Below are positions 8,153 through 16,405 of a stretch of DNA of 64,000 nucleotides, piece after piece. Positions within the stretch are counted from its first letter, which is position 1, and the number at the start of each line of letters is the position of its first letter. The notes beneath the pieces are model-generated. The model was not told the DNA's origin. It did no database searches and saw nothing but the letters and a program-made list of their open reading frames with translations. This DNA is from Mesonia sp. K7 (GTDB lineage Bacteria; Bacteroidota; Bacteroidia; Flavobacteriales; Flavobacteriaceae). The DNA lies in the NCBI RefSeq assembly GCF_003233725.1, contig NZ_QKQV01000012.1:1-64000 (forward strand). The letters run 5' to 3'. A program made the translations under genes and the position numbers.

Positions 8153-9718
8153 ATGGAACTAACAATCACAGCAATCGCAGGTGTTATCATAGGCTTTGCA
8201 CTTGCATATATTTTAGGAAGATTTTTTCAGAAAAAAAGAGCCAGTTCGATTATCAATCAGGCAAAAAAAGAGGCCAAATCAATCTTAAAGGAAGCACATT
8301 CTGAGGGCGAATCGAAAAAGAAGGACAAAATTCTACAGGCAAAAGAAAAGTTTATAGAGCTGAAAGCTGAACACGAAAAAGTAATTCTTTCGCGAGATAA
8401 AAAAATAGCTGACGCAGAAAAACGCACACGTGATAAAGAATCGCATGTGTCTAGCGAACTTTCAAAAAATAAAAAACTCAATAGCGAACTTGAAGCAAAG
8501 CTTAAAGAAATCGATTATAAATCGGAGTATATAGAGAAAAAACAAGAGGAAGTAGATAAAGCTCACGAGAGTATTGTCAAACAACTGGAAGTGATTAGTG
8601 GTATCAGTGCCGAAGAAGCCAAAACACAATTGATAGAATCACTAAAAGAAACAGCAAAAACCGACGCGATGGCGATTATTCAAGATACCATCGAAGAAGC
8701 AAAACTCACGGCACAACAAGAGGCAAAGAAAATTGTGATCAATACCATCCAGCGTATTGGTACTGAAGAAGCCGTAGACAATTGTGTGTCGGTGTTTAAT
8801 TTAGAAAGCGACGATGTCAAAGGTAGAATTATTGGTCGTGAAGGCCGTAACATCAGAGCCCTAGAAGCAGCAACAGGTGTAGAAATTATCGTCGACGATA
8901 CACCAGAAGCGATTATTCTTTCTTGTTTCGATTCCGTAAGAAGAGAAGTGGCGAGACTTTCGTTGCACAAGTTAGTGACCGATGGTAGAATTCACCCAGC
9001 GCGTATCGAAGAAGTGGTCAAGAAAACCCGCAAGCAGATCGACGAAGAAATCATAGAAATAGGAAAACGTACGGTAATTGACCTCGGAATTCACGGTTTA
9101 CATCCAGAATTGATAAAAACGGTAGGTAGAATGAAATACCGTTCTTCTTACGGTCAAAACTTATTACAACACTCACGCGAAGTAGCAAAACTTTGTGGAG
9201 TGATGGCAGCCGAATTGGGACTTAACCCAAAACTGGCCAAAAGAGCAGGACTATTGCACGATATCGGAAAAGTGCCTGATACCGAAACCGAAGTACCTCA
9301 CGCAATTCTTGGGATGCAATGGGCAGAAAAATACGGCGAGAAACCAGAAGTTTGTAACGCCATAGGAGCACACCATGATGAGATCGAGATGACTTCGTTG
9401 CTTTCACCCATCATTCAGGTTTGTGATGCGATAAGCGGCGCAAGGCCAGGTGCAAGACGTCAAGTTTTAGACTCGTATATCCAGCGTTTAAAAGACCTTG
9501 AAGATATTGCTTTTGGATTTGGTGGCGTTAAAAAAGCTTATGCAATTCAGGCAGGTAGAGAACTGCGGGTAATTGTAGAAAGCGAAAAGGTAAACGATGA
9601 CAAGGCTTCAAGTCTTTCGTTTGATATCTCCCAAAAAATCCAAACCGATATGACTTATCCTGGGCAGGTAAAAGTCACGGTAATCAGAGAAACTAGAGCG
9701 GTAAATATTGCTAAATAA
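8153..9718 (+). CDS. rny: Ribonuclease Y
   Basis: A 521-residue membrane-anchored endoribonuclease that starts decay of many mRNAs. It shows an N-terminal transmembrane helix (about 5-25), a long charged coiled coil (about 30-190), a KH domain with [15 protein letters not shown] (about 220-285) and an HD phosphodiesterase domain with LLHDIGK (H369-D370) and AIGAHHDE further on. Start chosen at [10 protein letters not shown]; the longer frame from 8066 would read back into the 6S-like RNA and delay the membrane segment. Length fits the family (about 520). Confidence 0.95.
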   Translation: MELTITAIAGVIIGFALAYILGRFFQKKRASSIINQAKKEAKSILKEAHSEGESKKKDKILQAKEKFIELKAEHEKVILSRDKKIADAEKRTRDKESHVSSELSKNKKLNSELEAKLKEIDYKSEYIEKKQEEVDKAHESIVKQLEVISGISAEEAKTQLIESLKETAKTDAMAIIQDTIEEAKLTAQQEAKKIVINTIQRIGTEEAVDNCVSVFNLESDDVKGRIIGREGRNIRALEAATGVEIIVDDTPEAIILSCFDSVRREVARLSLHKLVTDGRIHPARIEEVVKKTRKQIDEEIIEIGKRTVIDLGIHGLHPELIKTVGRMKYRSSYGQNLLQHSREVAKLCGVMAAELGLNPKLAKRAGLLHDIGKVPDTETEVPHAILGMQWAEKYGEKPEVCNAIGAHHDEIEMTSLLSPIIQVCDAISGARPGARRQVLDSYIQRLKDLEDIAFGFGGVKKAYAIQAGRELRVIVESEKVNDDKASSLSFDISQKIQTDMTYPGQVKVTVIRETRAVNIAK

Positions 9719-9773
9719 GCTTTCGCGAAATTGATTCGTGGTATGATTCCGCTGTAACGAAAATAATTTTTTC

Positions 9774-11045
9774 ATGAAAAAGAAAATCGTAATCGTTGGC
9801 GGTGGTTTTGCAGGAACTGAGTTTGTAAAAACTTTGGGTAATTCCGATATGTACGACATTATTTTAGTAGATGTCAATAACTATAACTTTTTTCCACCAC
9901 TTATTTATCAGGTTTCAACAGGCTTTATGGAACCTTCGGCAATCAGTTATCCTTTTCGAAAAATACTTCGAGATAAAAAAAGTGTTCGATTTCGTTTAGG
10001 CGAACTTCAAAAAGTAGTTCCTTCCGAAAACAAAATCATCTTAAATAACGGGGGGTTTGCCTATGATATTTTGGTGATGGCAACAGGTACCGAAAGTAAC
10101 TTTTTCGGCAATAAAAACATCGAAGAAAACAGTCTTCCGATGAAGACCATTAGTGATGCATTGGCATTGCGTAATGTGATCCTTACCCGATTAGACCGAG
10201 CTACCCGATTAAGAACCAATGAAGAACGTAAAAAACTACTCACTTTTGTAATTGCTGGTGCCGGACCAACAGGCGTAGAACTTTCAGGGATTCTTTCAGA
10301 AATGAAGGCGTCGGCCATCAAAAAAGACTATCCAGAACTGAGCGAAGAAGATTTAGGTGAAATTTATTTGATAGATGGTTTGGATGCCGTTTTAGCGCCG
10401 ATGTCCAAAAAATCCCAAGACTATACGTATCAGAAATTAAAAGAGTTTGGAGTAAAAATCAAACTTAATACCTTAGTTAAGGATTTTGATGGAGAAACGG
10501 TTTTTCTTTCCGACGGAACAAAGATAGCAACCGAGAACCTCATTTGGGCGGCTGGTGTAAAAGCCAAAACTTTCGAGGGTTTTACTGAGGAAAGCTTCGG
10601 AGCAGGAAAACGTTTAAAAACGAATGCCTATAATCTCGTTGAGGGTTACGACAATATTTATGCACTGGGTGATTGCGCTTTGGTGGCAGGAGATAAAAAT
10701 TACCCAAACGGTCATCCGCAATTGGCACAACCGGCTTTACAACAAGCTAAAAACTTGGCGAAAAATTTAAGTCTAAATAAAAATGAATGGAAGCCTTTTA
10801 CCTATTTCGATAAAGGTTCTTTGGCAATCATTGGTAGAAATAAAGCCGTGATGGATTTTCCGAAGCAAAAAGGAGCGCTAAAGGGTTTTATAGCTTGGTT
10901 TATCTGGATTTTTGTGCACATCATGGGCTTGGTAAATTTCAAAAATAGGCTGCGTACGTTTATCGATTGGATTGGTTACTACATCTACAAAGACCAATAT
11001 TTTAGGATGATCATCAAACCTACACCGAGAAAAGAAGAAAAATAA
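9774..11045 (+). CDS. ndh: Type II NADH dehydrogenase (NDH-2, FAD-dependent)
   Basis: A 423-residue flavoprotein with two dinucleotide-binding folds: VIVGGGFAGTEF at residues 5-16 (FAD) and VIAGAGPTGVELSG at about 160-173 (NADH), plus NIYALGDCA (about 296) that contacts FAD. The C-terminal segment, rich in W, I and F (GFIAWFIWIFVHIMGLVNF), should anchor it to the inner membrane. It would oxidise NADH and reduce menaquinone without pumping protons, consistent with menA, menC and menE in this window. Single gene, 55 nt after rny. Confidence 0.88.
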   Translation: MKKKIVIVGGGFAGTEFVKTLGNSDMYDIILVDVNNYNFFPPLIYQVSTGFMEPSAISYPFRKILRDKKSVRFRLGELQKVVPSENKIILNNGGFAYDILVMATGTESNFFGNKNIEENSLPMKTISDALALRNVILTRLDRATRLRTNEERKKLLTFVIAGAGPTGVELSGILSEMKASAIKKDYPELSEEDLGEIYLIDGLDAVLAPMSKKSQDYTYQKLKEFGVKIKLNTLVKDFDGETVFLSDGTKIATENLIWAAGVKAKTFEGFTEESFGAGKRLKTNAYNLVEGYDNIYALGDCALVAGDKNYPNGHPQLAQPALQQAKNLAKNLSLNKNEWKPFTYFDKGSLAIIGRNKAVMDFPKQKGALKGFIAWFIWIFVHIMGLVNFKNRLRTFIDWIGYYIYKDQYFRMIIKPTPRKEEK

Positions 11046-11055
11046 GATTTGCAAC

Positions 11056-11095
11056 TCCATAATATTGGAAATATTCCATAATTTTGCAGTATGGA
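11056..11095 (+). promoter_or_regulatory. umuD promoter with overlapping inverted repeats (candidate operator)
   Basis: TAATTTTG (11079-11086) is a perfect -7 box only 4 nt before the ATG at 11091, so the mRNA may be leaderless or nearly so. Two inverted repeats overlap it: TCCA-N6-TGGA (11056-11069) and TCCATA-N9-TATGGA (11075-11095), the latter covering both the -7 box and the start codon. This is a plausible damage-responsive operator; the regulator is unknown. Confidence 0.4.
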
Positions 11096-11459
11096 TATCA
11101 ACGATTTTGGAAAATTAGATAAAACAGCTGTAAAACATCAGCAAGAATTTATTGCGCATACCGGATTTCCTAGTGCGGCAACACATTACGCCGAACCTTC
11201 TATCGATTTAAACGAAGTGCTCATCCGTAATAAAGACGCCACTTTTTTTGTACGGATAGAAGGTAATAAACTTTCTGAAGTGCAGATTTTCCACAACGAT
11301 GTGTTGATTATCGATCGGTCCATTTCCCCAAAAAACAACCAATTGGTTTTAGTGATTGAAGATGGAGTGTTTAAAGTAAAGCGAATGGCCTCCCAATTAC
11401 AGCAAGAGGAAATGTTGGTTTGGGGTGTGATTACGTATGTGATTCACGCGGTAAAATGA
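11091..11459 (+). CDS. umuD: UmuD-like protein lacking the catalytic serine
   Basis: A 122-residue S24/LexA-fold protein directly upstream of umuC (ATGA overlap). It retains the GFPSAA segment after the UmuD cleavage point (T24-G25), the SIDLNEVLI and TFFVRIEG strands, the FKVKR lysine (K97) and the terminal WGVITYVIHAVK. However, the GDSM motif of UmuD reads GNKL, so Lys60 occupies the position of catalytic Ser60, and about 17 residues corresponding to the conserved PMNSAYSPI strand are missing before the C-terminus. The frame is clean, with no sign of a frameshift. It should not self-cleave by the Ser-Lys mechanism; it may still bind UmuC. Serine loss is seen directly; the functional consequence is inferred. 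Confidence 0.85.
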   Translation: MDINDFGKLDKTAVKHQQEFIAHTGFPSAATHYAEPSIDLNEVLIRNKDATFFVRIEGNKLSEVQIFHNDVLIIDRSISPKNNQLVLVIEDGVFKVKRMASQLQQEEMLVWGVITYVIHAVK

Positions 11460-12724
11460 TGGCTTTAGTCGATTGCAATAGTTTTTACGCTTCGTGTGAG
11501 CAAGTGTTTAGAGCCGATTTACAAGGCAAACCTGTGGTGGTTTTAAGCAATAACGATGGCTGTATCATTGCCGCAAATAAAGAAGCGAAACAGATTGCCG
11601 ATATTCCGATGTTTCAACCGGTTTTTAAAATCAAGGACTTACTGAAAGCCCACCAAGTAACCATGTTTAGCTCTAACTACACGCTCTACGGCGAAATGTC
11701 ACAGCGGGTGATTAATGTTTTACGAAATTTTTCTCCTCATTTAGAAGCTTACAGCATCGACGAGTCTTTTCTAGACTTATCGGGTTTATCGCATAAAGAT
11801 TTATCCGCTTACGGAAAAGAAATCAAAGAGAAGGTTTTAAAACACACGGGTTTACCCGTTGGGGTGGGGATTGCTTCCACGAAAGTGTTGTCTAAAGTAG
11901 CCAACAAGCTCGCCAAAAAAATTCCTGAAAATGAAGGTGTTTTTGTCATCGATTCGGAAGCAAAAAGAATAGAAGCACTCCAAAAAACCTTAATCGCCGA
12001 TGTTTGGGGAATTGGAAGAAAACATGTGAAACGTCTCCAAAACATTGGCATTTATACAGCTAATCACTTTACCGAACTTCCGCTAAACTGGGTGCGAAAG
12101 AACATGACCGTTGTTGGCGAACGTATGTGGCGAGAATTACGTGGCGAAAAAATGATGGAAGTAACGAACCACAGTCAACCGAGAAAAGCAGTGGCTACGG
12201 CAAAATCTTTTGGGAAAAAGCTCGAAAAACTCGATATCATTGAGGAAGCTTGTGCATATTACATCAGCGAAGTGAGCGAAATACTGCGAAAGCAAAACTC
12301 TACCGCGAGCTATTTACAGGTTTTTTTAAACACCAATTACCATAGTGACTTCGATAAGCAGTATCACCCGAGTATCACCGTAAAATTAGAAATGCCCACC
12401 AACAATACTTTTGTACTCATAAAAGAAGCCAACAAAATTCTTCGAAAGATTTATAAACCTGGTTTTCGCTACAAAAAAGTAGGGGTTTGTTTGAGTGGAC
12501 TGCGTTCAGAAAACTACGTGCAAACCAATTTGTTTTGCCAAGAATTTTCAGGCAAACAACAAAACTTAATGCAAATGATGGACGATATGAATGCCAAGTA
12601 TGGCAAGTCCACCATTTTTTCAAGTAGTTTGGGTATCCGTAAAAAAGAATGGGAGCTCATTAAAGAAGAACGAAGTCCACGATATACCACACAGTGGAAG
12701 GAGTTGCTAAAAGTGCAGGGTTAA
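11456..12724 (+). CDS. umuC: DNA polymerase V catalytic subunit UmuC (Y-family)
   Basis: A 422-residue Y-family translesion polymerase. Palm motifs: MALVDCNSFYASCE (D6) and YSIDESFLDLSG (D102-E103) supply the metal-binding acidics; VVVLSNNDGCIIA is the fingers segment; helix-hairpin-helix (WGIGRKHVKRLQNIGI, about 180-195) and little-finger domains follow. The start is ATG 11456 (MMALVD, matching the family start), whose ATGA overlaps the umuD stop. It would bypass DNA lesions. The partner UmuD has lost its protease serine, so activation may differ from the E. coli model. Confidence 0.93.
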   Translation: MMALVDCNSFYASCEQVFRADLQGKPVVVLSNNDGCIIAANKEAKQIADIPMFQPVFKIKDLLKAHQVTMFSSNYTLYGEMSQRVINVLRNFSPHLEAYSIDESFLDLSGLSHKDLSAYGKEIKEKVLKHTGLPVGVGIASTKVLSKVANKLAKKIPENEGVFVIDSEAKRIEALQKTLIADVWGIGRKHVKRLQNIGIYTANHFTELPLNWVRKNMTVVGERMWRELRGEKMMEVTNHSQPRKAVATAKSFGKKLEKLDIIEEACAYYISEVSEILRKQNSTASYLQVFLNTNYHSDFDKQYHPSITVKLEMPTNNTFVLIKEANKILRKIYKPGFRYKKVGVCLSGLRSENYVQTNLFCQEFSGKQQNLMQMMDDMNAKYGKSTIFSSSLGIRKKEWELIKEERSPRYTTQWKELLKVQG

Positions 12725-12798
12725 ATATATTTATTTGAAATAAAAGATTTTTTCAAACAAGTATTTCTTACTTTAGTCATTCAATCAAAAATAAACTT

Positions 12799-13209
12799 AT
12801 GAAAACCACTATTTTAAAAAACCTTGTCTTACTTTTTATTCCAATAACCATAGTAGGCTGTAACGACGGAAATAAATCTACTGAGAAAAAAACACTTTGT
12901 TTTGAAAGTGAATATCCGCACCAAACCAATCCCGATATGAAAGACGCTTATACGTTAGAAATAAATGTAGAAGGCGATAAAGTAACCGGAACTTACAATT
13001 GGTTCCCTGCAGAAAAAGACCAACGAAAAGGAACTTTCTCAGGTACGGTAGAGGAGCATATTGTAGATGCGGTCTATACTTTTGAACAAGAAGGGCAGAA
13101 GCAAACTACAAATATCAAAATTTATTACGACAAAGAAAAAGCTACGGTTTTGGGAGAAAGCCCAGAATTAGGCCTAGGGGCGAAAATAAAAAAGGTAGCA
13201 TGTGAATAA
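12799..13209 (+). CDS. Small lipoprotein of unknown function
   Basis: 136 residues with a lipoprotein signal (hydrophobic stretch LVLLFIPITIVGC, Cys21) followed by a charged soluble domain containing YTLEINVEGDKVTGTYNW, a beta-rich pattern seen in small Bacteroidota lipoproteins. Function unrecognised. Its last 8 nt overlap the start of the UDG-like gene, so the two are probably translated together, though no functional link is apparent. Confidence 0.75.
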   Translation: MKTTILKNLVLLFIPITIVGCNDGNKSTEKKTLCFESEYPHQTNPDMKDAYTLEINVEGDKVTGTYNWFPAEKDQRKGTFSGTVEEHIVDAVYTFEQEGQKQTTNIKIYYDKEKATVLGESPELGLGAKIKKVACE

Positions 13210-13882
13210 AACAAGCACTTTGTTCATTCACCAACATCCATATCCGCCATTTATTCCTAAAGACGCCAATAAGCTTATTGTGGGTACTTTACCGCCGCCA
13301 AGATTTACGACGGGAGATTTAAAACCAAACGACGTCGATTTTTGTTATGGCAGTAGCGATGGGCAATTATGGCAAATTCTTGGAAAGATTTTTAAGATTG
13401 ATTTTTTACATGAAAATACAGAAGCAGCCATTTTGCAACGTAAAAATTTCCTCGAAAGAGAAAAGATAGGCATTTGTGATATGGTAGAAGTCGCTTACCG
13501 CGATAAAATAGATGCTTCTGACTTGGGTATTCTAAAACCAAAACTTAGACCGATGATCGAAATTCTAAGAGAAAACCCAAGTATAGAAACTTTATTGTTT
13601 ACCGGAGGAAATTCCAGAAACGGACCCGAATATCTTTTCAGGCGATTGCTCAAGTCCTATAGGGATATTCAGTTGAAGAAAGTGAGCTTAGAAACTCCTA
13701 AAATTCACCAGTTTCTGTTAGAAGGCAGGTCAATCAAAACCGTTTCGCTCACTGCTCCGTCTGGCTCGGCAAATCGTGCGGTAGGAAGTATGTCATTGTA
13801 CAAATTTTTGAAATCTAAAAATAAAGATTTTACCACTATAGATTTTCGGGTGTTGCAGTACGAACCTTATTTTACGACATAA
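13202..13882 (+). CDS. Uracil-DNA glycosylase superfamily protein (mismatch-type)
   Basis: 226 residues. KLIVGTLPPPRFTTG near residues 24-38 resembles the water-activating motif region of the UDG superfamily, VDFCYGSSDGQLWQIL follows as in mismatch/Mug-like proteins, and LTAPSGSANRAVGS (about 180-193) resembles the family's substrate-binding loop. Probably excises uracil or related bases, or is a catalytically altered relative; the exact family is uncertain. Overlaps the lipoprotein gene by 8 nt; ends just before a bidirectional terminator. Located about 0.5 kb after umuDC, it could belong to the same DNA-damage neighbourhood. Confidence 0.75.
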   Translation: MNKTSTLFIHQHPYPPFIPKDANKLIVGTLPPPRFTTGDLKPNDVDFCYGSSDGQLWQILGKIFKIDFLHENTEAAILQRKNFLEREKIGICDMVEVAYRDKIDASDLGILKPKLRPMIEILRENPSIETLLFTGGNSRNGPEYLFRRLLKSYRDIQLKKVSLETPKIHQFLLEGRSIKTVSLTAPSGSANRAVGSMSLYKFLKSKNKDFTTIDFRVLQYEPYFTT

Positions 13883-13910
13883 AAAAACCTCTGTTTTACC
13901 AGAGGTTTTT
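13883..13910. terminator. Bidirectional terminator
   Basis: Perfect 11-bp stem AAAAACCTCTG/CAGAGGTTTTT with a 6-nt loop and T/A tracts on both sides, between convergent genes (UDG-like on plus, OmpA on minus). Confidence 0.85.
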
Positions 13911-13934
13911 CATTCCATAAAAGTGAAATTAATA

Positions 13935-14810
13935 TTAGTTTCCTGATTTGGAAGCTTCGGTAGCTTCTTTCATTCCTTCTTCTATCATCGTGTAGAATTG
14001 ATCTAGTTTTGGTAAAACCACAATACGTGTTCTGCGGTTAGCTGCTTTTCCTGAGGTAGTAGTATTTTCGGCAACAGGAACATATTCACCACGACCTGCA
14101 GCAGTCATTCTTGCTGGATTAACACCAAAATCTTTTTGTAAAATACGAACGATGGCAGTGGCACGTTTGGTACTCAAATCCCAGTTGTCTACGATACAAT
14201 TATTGCTGATCGGCACATTGTCGGTATGGCCTTCAACCATAAATTCAAAATCAGGCTTGTTTTTTACCACAGTAGCTACTTTGCCAAGAACTTCTTTTGC
14301 ACGATCAGAAACTTGGTAGCTTCCGCTTCTAAATAAAAGTTTGTCTGAAATAGAAACAAAAACAACTCCTTTTTCTACGTTGATCTCGATATCTTCATCA
14401 TTAAGATTTCCTAAGGCACCTTTTAGGCTCGTCACTAACGCGAGCGTCACCGAATCTTTCTTGTTCATCGCATCACGCAATGTCTTGATTTGCATGTCTT
14501 TTTCTTTGATGCTCTCGAGTGATTTTTCTAAGTTTTCGGCTCCTTTTTTAGATAAGGTTGCCAAATCTCCTTGATTGCTTAATAAAGCAGCATTGGTATT
14601 TTTTAAGGTGCTCACTTGATCTTGTAAGCTTTCTACCTTAGTCGTAGCAACTCTTTGCTCTTCTAGACAAGAGTTGAGCTTTACAGTTGCTGTGTTTAGC
14701 AAATCTTGTGTTTCTTTCTGTTTGGTTTCTAGTTCTTTGTATTTCTTTTGTGATACACAAGAACATAAAACGATGGCTGCCGATGCGCCAAATAATAAAA
14801 TACGTTTCAT
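13935..14810 (-). CDS. OmpA-family lipoprotein with coiled coil
   Basis: About 291 residues from MKRILLFGASAAIVLCSC, a lipoprotein signal (the frame extends eight codons further upstream but that would precede the signal). A coiled coil spans about residues 25-125 (KELETKQKETQDLL..., STLKNTNAALLSNQGD). The C-terminal OmpA-like peptidoglycan-binding domain (about 150-275) has VEGHTDNVPI and NRRTRIVVLPK. It likely tethers the outer membrane to peptidoglycan. Single gene with a terminator shared with the convergent UDG-like gene. Confidence 0.88.
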   Translation of the reverse strand: MKRILLFGASAAIVLCSCVSQKKYKELETKQKETQDLLNTATVKLNSCLEEQRVATTKVESLQDQVSTLKNTNAALLSNQGDLATLSKKGAENLEKSLESIKEKDMQIKTLRDAMNKKDSVTLALVTSLKGALGNLNDEDIEINVEKGVVFVSISDKLLFRSGSYQVSDRAKEVLGKVATVVKNKPDFEFMVEGHTDNVPISNNCIVDNWDLSTKRATAIVRILQKDFGVNPARMTAAGRGEYVPVAENTTTSGKAANRRTRIVVLPKLDQFYTMIEEGMKEATEASKSGN

Positions 14811-14899
14811 TTTGATATGATTTAGTAGTCCCAAAGCTATAAAATTAGGTGAGTAGTAAATCGAATATTAACAATATTTTTTGTTTTATCTGAAAAGAA

Positions 14900-15895
14900 T
14901 TACAACTCATTAAACCTTTTTTTGTTTTCGACAAAATAATGCCAAACAATAGCATTTACTTTAGCATAAGTAGTGGTATTACATCCTGAAGTTTTTGCCT
15001 TTCGGCGGATTTTTGTAAAATTCTGATAAAAGCTAACATGTGCATTGATAATCGCCCAACAGTGCTTTGGTTTTCCTTGCGCTAAAAACTGAATACCTGC
15101 AAGCCCATCAAGACAAAACCGTGTAAAGATCAAAAAATATTTACGGCTCTCTGGAGCATTCTTGAGTAGGTTGTATAGGGAGTTTCTAAAGTTATAAAAG
15201 GTTTTTTTGGGATTGAGTGTATTTAAGGTTGCTCCGCCTACGTGATAAACTTTACTTTTTGGCGTATAAAAAATTTGATACCCCAAATTGTGAATTCGCC
15301 AACACAAATCGATCTCTTCTTGGTGGGCGAAATAATCTTCATCAAAACCATTTAACTTTTCAAAAACTTCACGACGAACTGCCAGACAAGCGCCGCTTGC
15401 CCAAAAAATAGGAATTTCTGTATCGTATTGCCCTTGATCTTCTTCAATCGTATCAAAGATTCGACCACGGCAAAAAGGATAACCCATCTTATCGATAAAA
15501 CCACCAGCCGCTCCAGCATATTCAAAATAGTTTTTTCGTTTGTAATCTAAAATTTTGGGCTGTGCAGCAACCACATGCGGATGGCTTTCAAAAAGAGTCT
15601 TTATTGGGAGTAACCAACCTTTGGTCACTTCGATATCGCTATTCAGTAAAATGTAAATGTCTTCTTTTACTTGCTTTAGCGCATCGTTATAACCTTTGGC
15701 ATAACCACCGTTTACTTTATTGATGATGATTTTTACATCGGGATAATTTTCTTTGACAAAAGCCACCGAATTGTCTGTAGAAGCATTGTCAGCCACATAA
15801 ATTGTTGCTTCTGGAGAAAATTGTGTTACCGAAGGTAAAAACTTTTCCAGCAAGTCTTTTCCATTCCAATTTAAGATGACGATGGCAATACTCAT
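14900..15895 (-). CDS. Family 2 glycosyltransferase
   Basis: 331 residues with the GT-A fold: SIAIVILNWNGKDLLEKFLPS start, VADNASTDNS, ILLNSDIEVTKGW as the DxD-equivalent region, and FDEDYFAHQEEIDLCWRI as the acceptor-side ED motif, typical of rhamnosyl/N-acetylglucosaminyl transferases of the RfbF/WcaA type. A weak hydrophobic region near 265-285 may associate with the membrane. The acceptor is probably a surface glycan. It follows the HsdR_N-like gene by 9 nt on the same strand. Confidence 0.88.
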   Translation of the reverse strand: MSIAIVILNWNGKDLLEKFLPSVTQFSPEATIYVADNASTDNSVAFVKENYPDVKIIINKVNGGYAKGYNDALKQVKEDIYILLNSDIEVTKGWLLPIKTLFESHPHVVAAQPKILDYKRKNYFEYAGAAGGFIDKMGYPFCRGRIFDTIEEDQGQYDTEIPIFWASGACLAVRREVFEKLNGFDEDYFAHQEEIDLCWRIHNLGYQIFYTPKSKVYHVGGATLNTLNPKKTFYNFRNSLYNLLKNAPESRKYFLIFTRFCLDGLAGIQFLAQGKPKHCWAIINAHVSFYQNFTKIRRKAKTSGCNTTTYAKVNAIVWHYFVENKKRFNEL

Positions 15896-15904
15896 AAATG
15901 CAAA

Positions 15905-16351
15905 TTAAAGAGAAAACTCAGGAATATCTGTCAAGAAATGGTATTTTTTATTTTCGTAGTCAAGTTGACAGAAATAGTGTTCTAATCCGTTGGTGACCAT
16001 CAAAAAATCTGCTTGTAACGAGAGGTTATACCTGGCGATTTGATCAAAAGTAGTTTGTGTAATTTTTACCGAAGGAGCTTTGCATTCGACGACCAAATTG
16101 ATGCGGCCATCAGGATAAAACCCAACCACATCATACCTTTTGCTAAGGTCGTTTACTTTTAGTTGCTTTTCGACATTGATGAGCTGTAGCGGATATTTTT
16201 TTTGTTCCCGTAAAAAACAAACCACGTGTTGTCGAACCCATTCTTCGGGGGTGAGCATCACAAATTTTTTACGAACAATATCAAATACAGCCATTTTATT
16301 TTCTGTATTTTTGAAACGAAATTGATATGTAGGGAAGTTGAGTTTTTCCAT
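15905..16351 (-). CDS. Small nuclease-fold protein (type I restriction HsdR N-terminal-like)
   Basis: 148 residues. RYDVVGFYPDG...LVVECKAP gives D74 and E89-x-K91 of a PD-(D/E)XK nuclease core, matching the stand-alone HsdR_N_2 family found beside holA in many Bacteroidota. No methylase, specificity or motor subunit is nearby, so it is not a restriction system; its role is unknown and could be in DNA repair. Divergent from holA with a 54-bp gap, upstream of a glycosyltransferase. Confidence 0.85.
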   Translation of the reverse strand: MEKLNFPTYQFRFKNTENKMAVFDIVRKKFVMLTPEEWVRQHVVCFLREQKKYPLQLINVEKQLKVNDLSKRYDVVGFYPDGRINLVVECKAPSVKITQTTFDQIARYNLSLQADFLMVTNGLEHYFCQLDYENKKYHFLTDIPEFSL

Positions 16352-16405
16352 CAGTTTTCAAAGAAAATGCTTTTTCCGCTTTAAGCGAAATTTAGACATC
16401 ATTTT

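Noticed and set aside
9608-9877. 89-codon minus-strand frame across the rny-ndh junction
   Set aside because: Overlaps two well-supported plus-strand genes and has no motifs.
15905-16351. Type I restriction system
   Set aside because: Only an HsdR N-terminal-like nuclease domain is encoded; no hsdM, hsdS or helicase is near.
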